Positions 19,120 to 33,923 of a stretch of 64,000 nt of DNA are shown piece by piece. The DNA is taken from NCBI RefSeq assembly GCF_003965815.1, contig NZ_RXOE01000001.1, forward strand, positions 1,178,001 to 1,242,000. Direction: 5' to 3'. The position numbers and the translations under genes were made by a program. Position 1 is the first letter of the stretch. Every line of letters starts with the position of its first letter. This DNA is from Variovorax gossypii. GTDB taxonomy: Bacteria > Pseudomonadota > Gammaproteobacteria > Burkholderiales > Burkholderiaceae_C. Under the pieces are notes generated by a model. That model saw only the letters and a program-made list of their open reading frames with translations. It was not told the DNA's origin and did not search any database.

Positions 19120-19754
19120 CGCTCGACACCCTGCTCGTCTACATCGTCGCCTCGCTCGCCCTGGCCCTCATCCCGGGGCCGACGATGCTGCTGGCGCTGT
19201 CCAACGGCATCGAGGGCGGCATGCGCCGCGCGAGCTGGGGCATTGCCGGGGCATCGCTCGGCAGCATCACGCTGATCACCGTCGTTGCGCTCGGGCTGGG
19301 TTCGCTGCTGGCGGCCTCGGAATGGCTCTTCAACGCCATCCGCGTGGCCGGCGTGGCGTATCTCGTGTGGCTGGGCATCAAGCTGTGGCGCAGCGAAGCG
19401 ACCGACCTGAGCACCGCGCTGGCCAGGTCGCCGCTCGAAGTGCGGCCGCAGGGCCGCGTCGCGTTGATGCGCAGCCTGGCGGTGGCCCTGTCGAACCCGA
19501 AGACGGTGCTGTTCTTCGCGGCCTTCCTCCCCCAATTCGTCGACATCGCGAAGCCGCAGGGCCCGCAGTACCTGCTGCTGGGCGCGGTGTTCGTGGCGCT
19601 CGACACCTGCGTGATGCTGGCCTACGCAGGCGCCGGCACGCAGGCCGTGCGTTTTCTCTCCCAGCGCGGCATCAGGATGATGAACCGCGGCTGCGCAGCC
19701 GGCATGTGGCTGCTCGCCGCTACGCTTGCTGTGTGGCGCCGCCCCGGCGCTTGA
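19116..19754 (+). CDS. LysE/RhtB-family amino acid exporter
   Basis: 212 aa with about six hydrophobic helices. The family signature [20 protein letters not shown] lies near residues 15-35, and [17 protein letters not shown] around residue 130. Members export amino acids such as lysine, threonine or homoserine lactone; the substrate is not predictable here. Start ATG overlaps the ferredoxin stop by 4 bp. The 3' end overlaps the convergent EamA gene by 35 bp. Confidence 0.88.
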   Translation: MTLDTLLVYIVASLALALIPGPTMLLALSNGIEGGMRRASWGIAGASLGSITLITVVALGLGSLLAASEWLFNAIRVAGVAYLVWLGIKLWRSEATDLSTALARSPLEVRPQGRVALMRSLAVALSNPKTVLFFAAFLPQFVDIAKPQGPQYLLLGAVFVALDTCVMLAYAGAGTQAVRFLSQRGIRMMNRGCAAGMWLLAATLAVWRRPGA

Positions 19755-20649
19755 AGAGCAGCAGCAATACGCCTGCCAACACAACGGCTACCGCGTACCA
19801 CTCGAAGCGAGTAACCGTCTCGTTGGCGATCCATACGCCCAGCAGCATCGCGATCACCGGGTTCACGAAGGTGTAGCTTGCCGCCAGGCCGGCCGGCGCC
19901 CTGGCCAGCAGCACCATGTAGGCGTTGAAGGCGATCAGCGAGCCGAACACCACCAGGTAGACCCATGCGGCGAGCGCCTGGGGCTGTGGCGGCCAGCTCA
20001 TGGTCTCGCCCGACACGGCGGCCAGCACCATCAGCACCACGCCGCCGCAGAGCATTTCGCTCGCGAAGCCCATCGCTCCGGGCGCCAGCGGCAGGCTGCG
20101 CTGGCTCAGGACGCTGCCCAGCGACCAGCAGGCGCAGCCGATGCACAGCGCCAGCAGCCCCTCGGGCGAGGATTTGAAACCGCCGCCCTGCGTGAGCATC
20201 AGCACGCCGGCAAGGCCCACCGCGATGCCCGCCGCCTCCAGCCGCGAAGGCTTCACGCCCCAGATCAGGTTGAGCAGCGCGATCAGCAGCGGAATCACGG
20301 CAATGAACGCCACCACCAGCCCCGAGCCGATCGACACCTCGGCGTACGCCGTGGCCCCCATGCCGCCGCCCAGCATCAGCGCACCCACGACCAGGGCATT
20401 GCGCCACTGCACCATCGACGGCCACGGCGCCCCGCGCCAGCGCATCCACGCCGCCAGCAGCACGCCCGCGAACAGGAAGCGCGAACCCATCTGCAGGAAT
20501 GGCGGGAAGCTGATCAGTGCGTACTTGATCGCGAGATAGGTCGAGCCCCACACCACCCAGGTGGCGGCAAGGCAAAGCCACAGAAGCGGCGGCAATCCGG
20601 AGCGTGCAGCCGCGGGCGCGGCGTTGGCGGGGGAAGCGAGGGTCGGCAT
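19720..20649 (-). CDS. EamA/DMT-superfamily exporter (YedA-like)
   Basis: 309 aa, about ten predicted membrane helices in two EamA repeats (first from about residue 18, second from about 160). Motifs VWGSTYLAIKYAL and AYTFVNPVIAMLLGVWIANE are typical of the RhaT/EamA group of metabolite exporters. Start ATG 20649 (MPTLASPANA). It diverges from an Lrp-type regulator 116 bp away, a common arrangement for amino acid exporters, and converges with the LysE exporter. Confidence 0.85.
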   Translation of the reverse strand: MPTLASPANAAPAAARSGLPPLLWLCLAATWVVWGSTYLAIKYALISFPPFLQMGSRFLFAGVLLAAWMRWRGAPWPSMVQWRNALVVGALMLGGGMGATAYAEVSIGSGLVVAFIAVIPLLIALLNLIWGVKPSRLEAAGIAVGLAGVLMLTQGGGFKSSPEGLLALCIGCACWSLGSVLSQRSLPLAPGAMGFASEMLCGGVVLMVLAAVSGETMSWPPQPQALAAWVYLVVFGSLIAFNAYMVLLARAPAGLAASYTFVNPVIAMLLGVWIANETVTRFEWYAVAVVLAGVLLLLFKRRGGATQQA

Positions 20650-20765
20650 GTCGAGGGTGTCTCTTCTTGGTATCGGATGCCGGCCATGGTATGAAAGCCA
20701 TCTTTCCGCAGCCATGCAGATTTCATGGTTCTGCCCCTGCCGCACCGTCGATTTGAAGGACTTGC

Positions 20766-21263
20766 ATGGACTTTTCCTTGAATCCCTCCCTGGACGCCCA
20801 CGACACCCGCATCCTCGCCGAACTGCAGGCCGACGCGCGCCTGACCATGGCCGAACTCGGCCGACGCGTGCACCTGAGCCAGCCGGCCGTGACCGAGCGC
20901 GTGAAGAAGCTGGAGGCAGCCGGCGTCATCAGCGGCTACCGCGCCACCGTCAACCTCGGCAAGCTGGGCTACGGCATCCGCGCCATCATCCGCGTCGGCC
21001 GCGCCGACTACGACCTCGTCGTCAAGCTGGTGCAGGAGACGCCCGAATGCGTCAATGCCTACAACGTGACCGGCGAGGACAGCTGGATCCTCGAGATCGC
21101 GGTGATCGACGTGAGCCACCTCGACGCGGTGCTCACCAAGTTCTGCATCCTGACCGAGACGGCGACTTCGATCATCCTGAACCCTGCGCGCGAGCACCAG
21201 CCGATGCTGCCGCCCAGGCGCTCCGACGTGAAGCCGCCGATCAGGAAGATCGTCAACGCGTAG
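20766..21263 (+). CDS. Lrp/AsnC-family transcriptional regulator
   Basis: 165 aa. N-terminal helix-turn-helix ([38 protein letters not shown] in segments) and C-terminal RAM effector domain (from about residue 70, with [14 protein letters not shown]). Such proteins sense amino acids and usually control transport or catabolism. The divergent EamA exporter is the most likely target; a CCATG-N7-CATGG repeat at 20712-20728 in the shared gap is a weak operator candidate. The 3' end overlaps the VOC gene by 11 bp. Confidence 0.9.
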   Translation: MDFSLNPSLDAHDTRILAELQADARLTMAELGRRVHLSQPAVTERVKKLEAAGVISGYRATVNLGKLGYGIRAIIRVGRADYDLVVKLVQETPECVNAYNVTGEDSWILEIAVIDVSHLDAVLTKFCILTETATSIILNPAREHQPMLPPRRSDVKPPIRKIVNA

Positions 21264-21744
21264 CGGCCAGCGCGCCGAAGGCCGCCACCACCTCGGACGG
21301 CGCCTGCACCATCTCGATCAGCACGCCCTCGCCCGCGATCGGGAATTCGTCGTTCGCCTTCGGATGCAGGAAGCAGATGTCGAAACCCGCCGCGCCCTTG
21401 CGGATGCCGCCCGGCGCGAAGCGCACGCCCTGCGCCGTGAGCCATTCGACAGCCCTGGGCAAGTCGTCGATCCACAGGCCGACGTGGTTCAGCGGCGTCG
21501 TGTGAACGGCGGGCTTCTTCTCGGGGTCCAGCGGCTGCATCAGGTCGACCTCGACCTTGAAGGGCCCCGCGCCCATCGCGCAGATGTCTTCATCGACGTT
21601 CTCGCGCTCGCTCCTGAACGTGCCCGTGACTTCGAGCCCCAGCATGTCGACCCACAACTTCTGCAGGCGCAGCTTGTCGGGGCCGCCGATGGCGATCTGC
21701 TGGATGCCCAGCACCTTGAAAGGGCGCGTGGTGGCGGCGGTCAT
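21253..21744 (-). CDS. VOC-family protein, candidate methylmalonyl-CoA epimerase
   Basis: 163 aa with two glyoxalase-type repeats. Position as last gene of the propionyl-CoA operon suggests methylmalonyl-CoA epimerase, needed between carboxylase (S product) and mutase (R substrate). Candidate metal ligands are His87 (LNHVGLW) and Glu144 (VLIEMVQ); the first-repeat position that is His in known epimerases (DHIGIA) reads QQIAIG here (Gln16). A lactoylglutathione-lyase-like or dioxygenase-like role is the alternative. Start ATG 21744 overlaps the bioB stop by 4 bp. Confidence 0.6.
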   Translation of the reverse strand: MTAATTRPFKVLGIQQIAIGGPDKLRLQKLWVDMLGLEVTGTFRSERENVDEDICAMGAGPFKVEVDLMQPLDPEKKPAVHTTPLNHVGLWIDDLPRAVEWLTAQGVRFAPGGIRKGAAGFDICFLHPKANDEFPIAGEGVLIEMVQAPSEVVAAFGALAATR

Positions 21745-22777
21745 GCTGCGCAGCCTTCCGCCTGCTCCTGCACCTGGCGCGAATTCAGCCCCAGCTTGCG
21801 CAGCAGCACCGTGTCGGCCTCCACGTCGGGGTTGCCGGTGACCAGCAGCTTGTCGCCGTAGAAGATCGAGTTCGCACCCGCCATGAAGCACAGCGCCTGC
21901 ACCGCGTCGCCCATCTGCTGGCGGCCGGCCGACAGACGCACGCGCGCGGTCGGCATCGTGATGCGGGCCACCGCGATCATGCGCACGAAGTCGAAGGGAT
22001 CGACCGGCTCCGAATCGGCCAGCGGCGTGCCGGGCACGCGCACCAGGCTGTTGATGGGCACCGATTCCGGGTACGGATTCAGGTTGGCCAGTTGCGCGAT
22101 CAGCCCCGCGCGGTGCACCGGCTGCTCGCCCATGCCGACGATGCCGCCGCAGCACACGCTGATGCCGGCGCTGCGCACGTTGGCCAGCGTGTCGAGGCGA
22201 TCCTGGTAGGTGCGCGTGTCGACCACGTCGGTGTAGTACTCGGGCGCGGTGTCGAGGTTGTGGTTGTAGTAGTCGAGGCCGGCGGCCTTGAGCTGATGCG
22301 CGTGGTGCGGCTCCAGCATGCCGAGCGTGGCGCAGGTCTGCATGCCCAGGCCCTTCACCGCCTCGACCAGCACCGCCACCTTCTCGACGTCGCGGTCCTT
22401 CGGTGCGCGCCAGGCGGCGCCCATGCAGAAGCGCGTGGCACCGGCGTCCTTGGCGGCCTGCGCGGCGCGCACCACCTCGTCGACCTCCATGAGTTTTTGC
22501 GCCTTCACGCCGGTGTCGAACTCGGCCGACTGCGGGCAATAGCCGCAGTTCTCGGGGCAGCCGCCGGTCTTCACCGACAGCAGCGTGGCCAGCTCGATGT
22601 CGCCCTCGGGGAAATGCTGGCGGTGCACGGTCTGCGCCTCGAACAGCAGGTCCATCAGCGGCTTGTCGAGCAGCGCCTGGATCGCCTCGACGGACCACGG
22701 CCCCTGCGGCGTCGCGATCTTCGCGGGCCGGTGCAGCGTGATCGCCTGTTGCGCCTGTTGAAAGTCGTTGGCACCCA

Positions 22778-22778
<1 letters not shown>
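21741..22778 (-). CDS. bioB: Biotin synthase
   Basis: 345 aa. Radical-SAM enzyme inserting sulfur into dethiobiotin. The SAM cluster motif CPENCGYC, the [13 protein letters not shown] segment, [10 protein letters not shown] and the arginine of VRLSAGR that binds the [2Fe-2S] cluster are present. Its ATG shares one base with the stop of the biotin carboxylase gene upstream (TGATG), so translation is coupled. The other biotin genes (bioA, bioD, bioF) are not in the window. Placement next to a biotin enzyme gene suggests cofactor co-regulation. Confidence 0.96.
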
Positions 22779-24826
<2,048 letters not shown>

Positions 24827-24846
24827 GTTCTTCTTCTCCGTGCCGC

Positions 24847-26391
<1,545 letters not shown>

Positions 26392-26431
26392 GGTGTGCTT
26401 TCGAAGCTGTGGTCCTGGATTCCGTTTTTCT

Positions 26432-27484
26432 TCATGGTCTGGCCGTGATGGCCGCCGCGGCGAGCAGGTTGCGCGCGGCCGTGGAGGCCGGCAGCGTGCC
26501 CTGCGCCACCTGCCGCGTGAGCTGCGGCAGCAACTCGCGGACCTGGGGGTGATGCCTGAAGGCCTGCTTGAGGCCTGCGTCGATGCGCTCCCACATCCAC
26601 GCGGTGGCCTGCTTCTCGCGGCGCTTCGCGAGGCGGCCGTTGGCGGTCTGCAGTTGCCTGAATTGCGTGACGGCATCCCAGAAAGCGTCGACGCCGGTGT
26701 TGGCCAGCGCGCTGAGCTGCAGCACCCTGGGCAGCCAGAAGCGCACCTCGGCGCCGCTGTGCGCGTCGTGCGCGGCATGGGCGTGCTCGGGGTTGCCCTG
26801 GTGGCCGAAAAGGCGAAGCGCCGAAGTGATCTGCGCCTGCGCGCGCGTGGCAGCGTCCTTGTCGATGTCAGCCTTGTTGATGACGACGAGGTCGGCCAGC
26901 TCCATCACGCCCTTCTTGATGGCCTGCAGGTCGTCGCCCGCGTTGGGCAGCTGCAGCAGCACGAACATGTCGGTCATGCCGGCCACGGCGGTCTCGCTCT
27001 GGCCCACGCCGACCGTCTCGACGATCACGATATCGTAGCCGGCGGCCTCGCACACCAGCATCGCCTCGCGCGTCTTCTCGGCCACGCCGCCGAGCGTGCC
27101 GCTCGAAGGGCTGGGCCGGATGTAGGCGCGCTCGTTCACCGAGAGGCGCTCCATGCGCGTCTTGTCGCCGAGGATGGAGCCGCCCGACACGGTGGACGAC
27201 GGGTCGATGGTGAGCACCGCGACGCGATGCCCCTTGCCGATCAGCAGCAGGCCCAGCGTCTCGATGAATGTCGACTTGCCGACGCCCGGCACGCCCGAGA
27301 TGCCGAGGCGGAACGAATTGCCCGTGCGCGGCAGCAGCGCCGTGAGCAGCTCGTCGGCCTGCGCGCGGTGGTCGCCGCGCGTCGATTCGAGCAGCGTGAT
27401 GGCCTTGGCGATGGCGCGCCGCTGCGGCATGCCTTCGGTGCCGGCGATCGCGTTCTCGAGAGCCTGTGCCTTGTCGCTCAGCAC
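26432..27484 (-). CDS. meaB: Methylmalonyl-CoA mutase-associated GTPase MeaB
   Basis: 350 aa. G3E-family GTPase that loads and protects the adenosylcobalamin of the mutase. P-loop [12 protein letters not shown], switch and Walker B regions ([28 protein letters not shown]) and the NKAD base motif are present; the C-terminal dimerisation helix ends the protein. GTG 27484 is the start, overlapping the GNAT stop (GTGCTGA), which indicates coupled translation. Confidence 0.95.
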   Translation of the reverse strand: MLSDKAQALENAIAGTEGMPQRRAIAKAITLLESTRGDHRAQADELLTALLPRTGNSFRLGISGVPGVGKSTFIETLGLLLIGKGHRVAVLTIDPSSTVSGGSILGDKTRMERLSVNERAYIRPSPSSGTLGGVAEKTREAMLVCEAAGYDIVIVETVGVGQSETAVAGMTDMFVLLQLPNAGDDLQAIKKGVMELADLVVINKADIDKDAATRAQAQITSALRLFGHQGNPEHAHAAHDAHSGAEVRFWLPRVLQLSALANTGVDAFWDAVTQFRQLQTANGRLAKRREKQATAWMWERIDAGLKQAFRHHPQVRELLPQLTRQVAQGTLPASTAARNLLAAAAITARP

Positions 27485-27951
27485 GCAGCCTCCGACGCCA
27501 CGCGCCAGCGGTAATGCAGGTCGACGCCCTCGCCGCCTTCGAGCACGAAGCCGTGCCGCAGGTAGAAGCGGTTGGCGTCGCTCTTGACGAGCGCGGTGAG
27601 CTTGATGTCCAGCCGCTGTTCGCGCGCCTGCGACTTGGCCCATTCGAGCACCCATTCGCCAATGCCCAGGCCCTGGAAGCCGGTGCGCAGGTAGAGATGG
27701 TCGAGGCGCAGCGCGTCGCTGTCCTCGGGCTTCAGCGTGACGAAGCCGATGCGCTGGTCGCCATCGAGCACGATGTGGTGCATGTACGGCACCACGAAGC
27801 CCGCGCTCAGGCGCTCGCGCGAGCGCGCCACGTCGAAGCGGCCGACGCGCTCCAGGCTCGGGCGCATCGCGTCGATGCGCAGGGCCAGCATGGCCTCGAA
27901 ATCGCTGGAATCCACCGGCTGCAGCGACAGCCGCGACAAGAGATCGCTCAC
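27478..27951 (-). CDS. GNAT-family N-acetyltransferase in the mutase operon
   Basis: 157 aa from GTG 27951. A GNAT fold is suggested by [41 protein letters not shown] (the acetyl-CoA pyrophosphate loop, with Q/G-x-G-I/L-G form) and the C-terminal [17 protein letters not shown]. It is placed between mutase and meaB, 11 bp after mutase and overlapping meaB by 7 bp. The substrate is unknown; modification of an operon protein or detoxification of a small amine are both possible. Confidence 0.8.
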   Translation of the reverse strand: MSDLLSRLSLQPVDSSDFEAMLALRIDAMRPSLERVGRFDVARSRERLSAGFVVPYMHHIVLDGDQRIGFVTLKPEDSDALRLDHLYLRTGFQGLGIGEWVLEWAKSQAREQRLDIKLTALVKSDANRFYLRHGFVLEGGEGVDLHYRWRVASEAAC

Positions 27952-27962
27952 GACGACGCGCC

Positions 27963-30125
<2,163 letters not shown>

Positions 30126-30224
30126 GAAGGGGGCCGTTCGCAGTGTCTCGCTTGCAGGGTTTCGCAGATTCGCCTGCAGGGTTCTGCAAGCTGGCGGCGA
30201 GTCTAACCGATCCATAATTATTAA

Positions 30225-30243
30225 TTCAAACACCATTTTTGAA
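30225..30243. promoter_or_regulatory. Inverted repeat between scpA and gntR
   Basis: TTCAAACACCATTTTTGAA: 6-bp perfect arms with 7-bp spacing, inside an AT-rich patch (ATAATTATTAAT just upstream) of the 132-bp divergent gap. Candidate operator for the adjacent GntR protein, close to its own start. Confidence 0.45.
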
Positions 30244-30257
30244 GTACAGTCCGGCCC

Positions 30258-30899
30258 ATGTCCGCCGTCACCCTCACCCCCCGCGCCCTCTACGAAGAAG
30301 TGGCAGAGCTGCTGCGCCAGCGGATCTTCCGCCGCGAGCTGGAGCCCGGCAGCTGGATAGACGAACTCAAGCTGGCCGAGGAATACGGCATCAGCCGCAC
30401 GCCCTTGCGCGAGGCGCTGAAGGTGCTGGCCGCCGAAGGCCTGGTGACGATGAAGGTGCGCCGCGGCGCGTACGTGACCGAGGTGTCGGAGCAGGACCTG
30501 GCCGACGTCTACCATCTGCTCTCGCTGCTGGAGAGCGATGCCGCCGGCGTGGTGGCCGAACGCGCAACCGATGCGCAGCGGGCCGAGCTGAAGGCGCTGC
30601 ACGCCGAACTCGAGGCTGCCGCCTCGCCCGAGGACCGGGAACACTTCTTCGCCGTGAACGAGCGCTTCCACATGCGCCTGCTGGCCATCGCCAACAACAA
30701 GTGGCGCGACCAGATGGTGGCCGACCTGCGCAAGGTGATGAAGCTCAACCGGCACAACTCGCTGCTGAAGACTGGCCGGATCGGGGAATCGCTGGCCGAG
30801 CACCGCTCGGTGATGGCCGCCATCGAGGCCCACGACGCGGAAGCCGCCATGGCCCGGATGCGCGAGCACTTCCAGAACGGGCTGGAAGCCGCGAACTGA
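30258..30899 (+). CDS. GntR-family (FadR/FCD) transcriptional regulator
   Basis: 213 aa. N-terminal winged helix ([21 protein letters not shown]) and C-terminal FCD domain with the metal-type His pattern ([18 protein letters not shown]). FCD regulators usually bind organic acids or acyl compounds. Its divergence from the mutase operon and the shared AT-rich gap suggest that it controls propionyl-CoA catabolism; the effector might be a pathway acid, which is inference. It converges on the TetR gene, 10 bp away. Confidence 0.9.
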   Translation: MSAVTLTPRALYEEVAELLRQRIFRRELEPGSWIDELKLAEEYGISRTPLREALKVLAAEGLVTMKVRRGAYVTEVSEQDLADVYHLLSLLESDAAGVVAERATDAQRAELKALHAELEAAASPEDREHFFAVNERFHMRLLAIANNKWRDQMVADLRKVMKLNRHNSLLKTGRIGESLAEHRSVMAAIEAHDAEAAMARMREHFQNGLEAAN

Positions 30900-30909
30900 C
30901 GCGGCCTGT

Positions 30910-31524
30910 CTAGCGCGGCGTTGCGCCGGCCAGGAACATCTCGACGGCGCGCTCGACCAGCGCGCGGATCTCTTCTACCGACACCGGCTCGGGATTGGCC
31001 TGGAAAAGCCGCCGCTGGGTCTCCGCCGTGACCAGCGCGGTGAACTGCAGCGCGGTCACGTGCGGGTCCAGGCGCCGCAACTCGCCACGCGCCATCGCCG
31101 CCTCCATGAACCCGGCAAGGGTCCGGATGTATTCGGTGGGGCCCGACTCCTGGAACTGCTGCCCCACGTCGGAGCGCCCGGCCTCGGCCAGCACCATCCG
31201 GTAGACCGCCAGCGCATCCGCGTCGTTGGTCAGCACGAACAGCATCCGCTCGCCGAAGCGCATCAACTGCGCTTCGAGCGTGGCGGTCTCGCTCACCTCC
31301 TGCAACTCGGCCGCGGCTTCCGCCAGATGCGAGACGGCCACGGTCTGCACGACCGCCCGAAAGAGCTCCTCCTTCGACGCGAAGTACCCGTACAGGGTGG
31401 CCTTCGACCCTCCCAGGCGCTTGGCGAGCTCGTTCATCGACGAGCGCTCGTAGCCCAGTTCCTTGAACAGCGCCACCGCCGCTTCAAGGATGACGTTGCG
31501 CCGCGCTTCTGTCCTGACCTTCAT
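30910..31524 (-). CDS. TetR-family transcriptional regulator
   Basis: 204 aa. N-terminal HTH ([27 protein letters not shown], read in parts) and a ligand-binding C-terminal domain with TetR_C-like end ([21 protein letters not shown]). The divergent neighbour is the six-gene DUF3313-DUF2145 operon; two palindromic sites lie between the starts, so autoregulation and control of that operon are likely. The effector is unknown. Confidence 0.9.
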   Translation of the reverse strand: MKVRTEARRNVILEAAVALFKELGYERSSMNELAKRLGGSKATLYGYFASKEELFRAVVQTVAVSHLAEAAAELQEVSETATLEAQLMRFGERMLFVLTNDADALAVYRMVLAEAGRSDVGQQFQESGPTEYIRTLAGFMEAAMARGELRRLDPHVTALQFTALVTAETQRRLFQANPEPVSVEEIRALVERAVEMFLAGATPR

Positions 31525-31547
31525 CGCGCCCTTTCAAAAGAATACCC

Positions 31548-31609
31548 AACTGTACAGTTTTCTTGACATCGTCAAAATCCGATTCAATAATGAACCGTAC
31601 CGTACAGTT
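31548..31609. promoter_or_regulatory. Paired GTAC-centred palindromes, likely TetR operators
   Basis: Site 1 at 31548-31559 is the perfect 12-bp palindrome AACTGTACAGTT. Site 2 at 31593-31609 (AACCGTACCGTACAGTT) shares the GTACAGTT half and has a GTAC-C-GTAC core. The two lie about 46 bp apart in the 142-bp AT-rich gap between the tetR start (31524) and the DUF3313 gene (31667); TTGACA at 31564 could be a -35 element between them, with AATAAT 31587-31592 as -10. Confidence 0.65.
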
Positions 31610-31666
31610 TTAAATCTGGAAACGGTCATTGCCTTGTTCATTCACCTTTTCCAACCGAGGAACGCG

Positions 31667-32332
31667 ATGCGTGCTCTTTCCGATGCCCCGAAGGCCATCA
31701 CCCTGGCGGTCTGCCTGATCCTGACGGCGTGCGCCAGTACACAGCCGGTTCCCTATGCCGGCATCGCCTCCGCGACCCAGCTGCGGCCGAGCCAGCACGA
31801 CGACTCCGGTCGCATTCCCTTCGAATACAGGACAAACATCGACTGGCGACGGTATTCGGGTTTCGTCCTCGATCCGGTCGCCATCTACCGCGGCAGCGAC
31901 AGCCAGTTCGAAGACGTGTCGGAGGACGACAAGGTCTTCCTGGCGCGCTACATGCAGAACCAGTTCAACGACAAGCTGAATGCACGCTTCCTTCGAAACT
32001 CCCCCGGCAGAAGCACCAACGCGATACGGATCAAGCTGACGCTCACCGGCGCCAAGACCAACACAGCCGTTCTCAGCACCTTCTCGCGCTTCGACCTGCT
32101 GGGCGGCCCCTACAACGCCGTGCAGGCCGTGCGCGGCAAGGAAGGCGCGATGACGGGTTCGGTGAGCTTCGCCGTCGAGATCTACGACGCGTCGACCAAC
32201 GAACTGCTCGGCGCCTACGTCGCCAAGCAGTACCCGAACGCATGGAACCTCAAGGCCGGCATCGGGGCCCGCAGCGCCTCCATCGTCGGCATCGAAAAGG
32301 GCGCCGAGCAGCTCGCCGCGTACCTGCAATGA
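31667..32332 (+). CDS. DUF3313-like lipoprotein
   Basis: 221 aa. Signal sequence with lipobox LTACAS (acyl Cys about residue 23). The mature part matches the DUF3313 pattern as I recall it: opening with a tyrosine-rich strand (FEYRTNIDWRRYSGFVLDPVAIY), a central KLTLTGAKTNTAVLSTFSRF strand and a C-terminal NELLGAYVAKQYPNAWNL segment. Function of the family is unknown; likely anchored to the outer membrane facing the periplasm. First gene of the six-gene operon; its stop overlaps the next start (ATGA). Confidence 0.75.
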   Translation: MRALSDAPKAITLAVCLILTACASTQPVPYAGIASATQLRPSQHDDSGRIPFEYRTNIDWRRYSGFVLDPVAIYRGSDSQFEDVSEDDKVFLARYMQNQFNDKLNARFLRNSPGRSTNAIRIKLTLTGAKTNTAVLSTFSRFDLLGGPYNAVQAVRGKEGAMTGSVSFAVEIYDASTNELLGAYVAKQYPNAWNLKAGIGARSASIVGIEKGAEQLAAYLQ

Positions 32333-32478
32333 CGAAGACCGCCGTCACCACCCCGTCGGGCAAGGCACCGGGCTGGAGGCTGGCGCTGCGGCGCGAGTTG
32401 CGCAGGGCTTGCATCAAGCTGCAGTGCGCCTTCGCGCGGGCCCGCCGGCAGGGACTCGGCATCTTCCACGCGAAATGA
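32329..32478 (+). CDS. 49-aa basic protein
   Basis: Starts at ATG 32329 in a 4-bp ATGA overlap with the DUF3313 stop. The product is very basic (12 Arg/Lys within residues 22-49: RLALRRELRRACIKLQ, ARARRQ) and forms a plausible amphipathic helix with two Cys. No known family recognised. The overlap argues for real translation; the short length leaves doubt. Confidence 0.5.
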   Translation: MTKTAVTTPSGKAPGWRLALRRELRRACIKLQCAFARARRQGLGIFHAK

Positions 32479-32507
32479 ACTTCACCCATTCACAGCCGGA
32501 GCGTTCC

Positions 32508-32969
32508 ATGACCTTTCTTCATTTCTTCCGTGCCGCGGGCAGCGCAGTCTTGCTCGTCGCGGCCTTCAATGCCCATGCCGACAGCTTCGCGTCGTCCGTG
32601 GCCTCGAGCGCCGGGTCGGCCTCCAGCGGGAGCGTGTCCGATTCGCTGCGCGGATCGAGCAGGAGTTCGTTCGACGGCGACAAGGTGGCCGAGGGCGACT
32701 ACCGCATCACGGAAATCGCACAGGCCGGCGACCGCGAGGGCTTCACGCGCGTGGCCATGCAGAGCGACAGCGACCCGCAGCGTCGCATCGTGCTCGAACT
32801 GCCACAGGCCACGTTCGCGAAGGAGCGCCTGGGTCTCGGCGACCTGGTGCGCGCACGGCAGCGCGCCTACGGCACCGCCTTCGGCCGCGGCGACACGCAC
32901 GAGGCGTTCTACCTCGTGCTCGCAGACGACTGGTATCGGGGGCTCGCCGCGCGCCCCGTGAGCCTTTGA
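32508..32969 (+). CDS. Exported Ser-rich hypothetical protein
   Basis: 153 aa from ATG 32508 (CCGGAGCG upstream). Signal peptide of about 25 residues ending NAHADS; then a Ser/Gly-rich stretch (SSVASSAGSASSG) and a folded part with GDYRITEIAQAGDREGFTRV and VLELPQATFAKERLGLGDLVRA. I do not recognise the family. Its TGA overlaps the TTG start of the DUF2145 gene, so the two products are probably made together; both are exported. Confidence 0.7.
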   Translation: MTFLHFFRAAGSAVLLVAAFNAHADSFASSVASSAGSASSGSVSDSLRGSSRSSFDGDKVAEGDYRITEIAQAGDREGFTRVAMQSDSDPQRRIVLELPQATFAKERLGLGDLVRARQRAYGTAFGRGDTHEAFYLVLADDWYRGLAARPVSL

Positions 32970-33889
32970 GCGCGTGGGCTTTCATCGCCCGCCGGCTTGC
33001 GCTGCCGGGCCTTGCGGCGGCCGTCGCCTTCGCGGGGAGCGTTGCGCACGCCGCCTCCGCGCAGTATTGCGATCGAACGCAGCCGCTCAACGCAAGCCAG
33101 CAGGATCGCGTGCTGCGCTTTGCCGGCGCCGTGCAGGAGGCGCTCTCGAGCACCGGCGGCGACGCCGTGCTGATCAGCCGCTCCGGCCTCGATCTCTCGC
33201 GCTTCCGCATCCGCTACTCCCATGCCGCCATCGCCTGGAAAGGCGCGGACGGCACCTGGCTCGCGCGGCAGCTGTACTACGCCTGTGACGAAGGGCACCC
33301 GCGCCTCTACGACCAGGGCCTGGCCGGTTTCGTCATGGGCATCGACGACCCGGCGCTAGGCTACGTCTCCATCGTGTCGCTGCCCTCAGAAGCGGCGCGG
33401 GCGCTGCGCAATGCGGCACTCGACACGCCGCGCGCCCTGCACCTGCTGGCCGCGCGCTACAGCGCCAATGCCTATCCGTTCAGCCTGCGCTACCAGAACT
33501 GCAACCAGTGGGTCATGGAGCTGCTCGCGGTCGCGTGGGGCAAGCTGCCCGACGGGGACGACCTGCGCGAGCGCGCCCAGCAATGGCTGCGCGCCGCGCC
33601 CTACAGGCCGGAGCCTGTCGATGTCGGCTCGCATGCGCTCGTCTTCGCGTCGAACTTCGTGCCGCTGCTGCATCTGGACGACCACCCGGAAGACGACATC
33701 TACGCGCTGAAGCTGCGCGTCAGCCTGCCGTCGACCGTGGAGACCTTCGTGCGCGAACAACAAGGCGCCGCAAGCGAGCGCATCGAGCTGTGCCACGACG
33801 GCAGGCAGGTGGTGGTGCACCGGGGCTGGGAGCCCGTTGCCGACGGCTGCCGGCCCGCAGAGGGCGATCGCGTCGTGCTTTTCGACTGA
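32966..33889 (+). CDS. DUF2145 exported protein, candidate cysteine hydrolase
   Basis: 307 aa from TTG 32966, which overlaps the previous stop (TTGA); no in-frame ATG or GTG fits better. Signal peptide residues 1-30. The DUF2145 core shows LDLSRFRIRYSHAAIAWK (His86) and SLRYQNCNQWVMELL (Cys179). The order His then Asn-Cys-x-x-Trp resembles circularly permuted NlpC/P60 (LRAT, DUF4105) hydrolases, an inference not an established fact. Further Cys35 and Cys107 could form a disulfide. Fourth gene of the operon. Confidence 0.8.
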   Translation: MSAWAFIARRLALPGLAAAVAFAGSVAHAASAQYCDRTQPLNASQQDRVLRFAGAVQEALSSTGGDAVLISRSGLDLSRFRIRYSHAAIAWKGADGTWLARQLYYACDEGHPRLYDQGLAGFVMGIDDPALGYVSIVSLPSEAARALRNAALDTPRALHLLAARYSANAYPFSLRYQNCNQWVMELLAVAWGKLPDGDDLRERAQQWLRAAPYRPEPVDVGSHALVFASNFVPLLHLDDHPEDDIYALKLRVSLPSTVETFVREQQGAASERIELCHDGRQVVVHRGWEPVADGCRPAEGDRVVLFD

Positions 33890-33923
33890 AGCGCGGCAAA
33901 CAGGACGACAGGAAACGAAGGAA

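Noticed and set aside
20712..20728. CCATG-N7-CATGG repeat as an Lrp operator.
   Set aside because: The arms are only 5 bp and Lrp sites are degenerate; kept only as a remark in the regulator entry.
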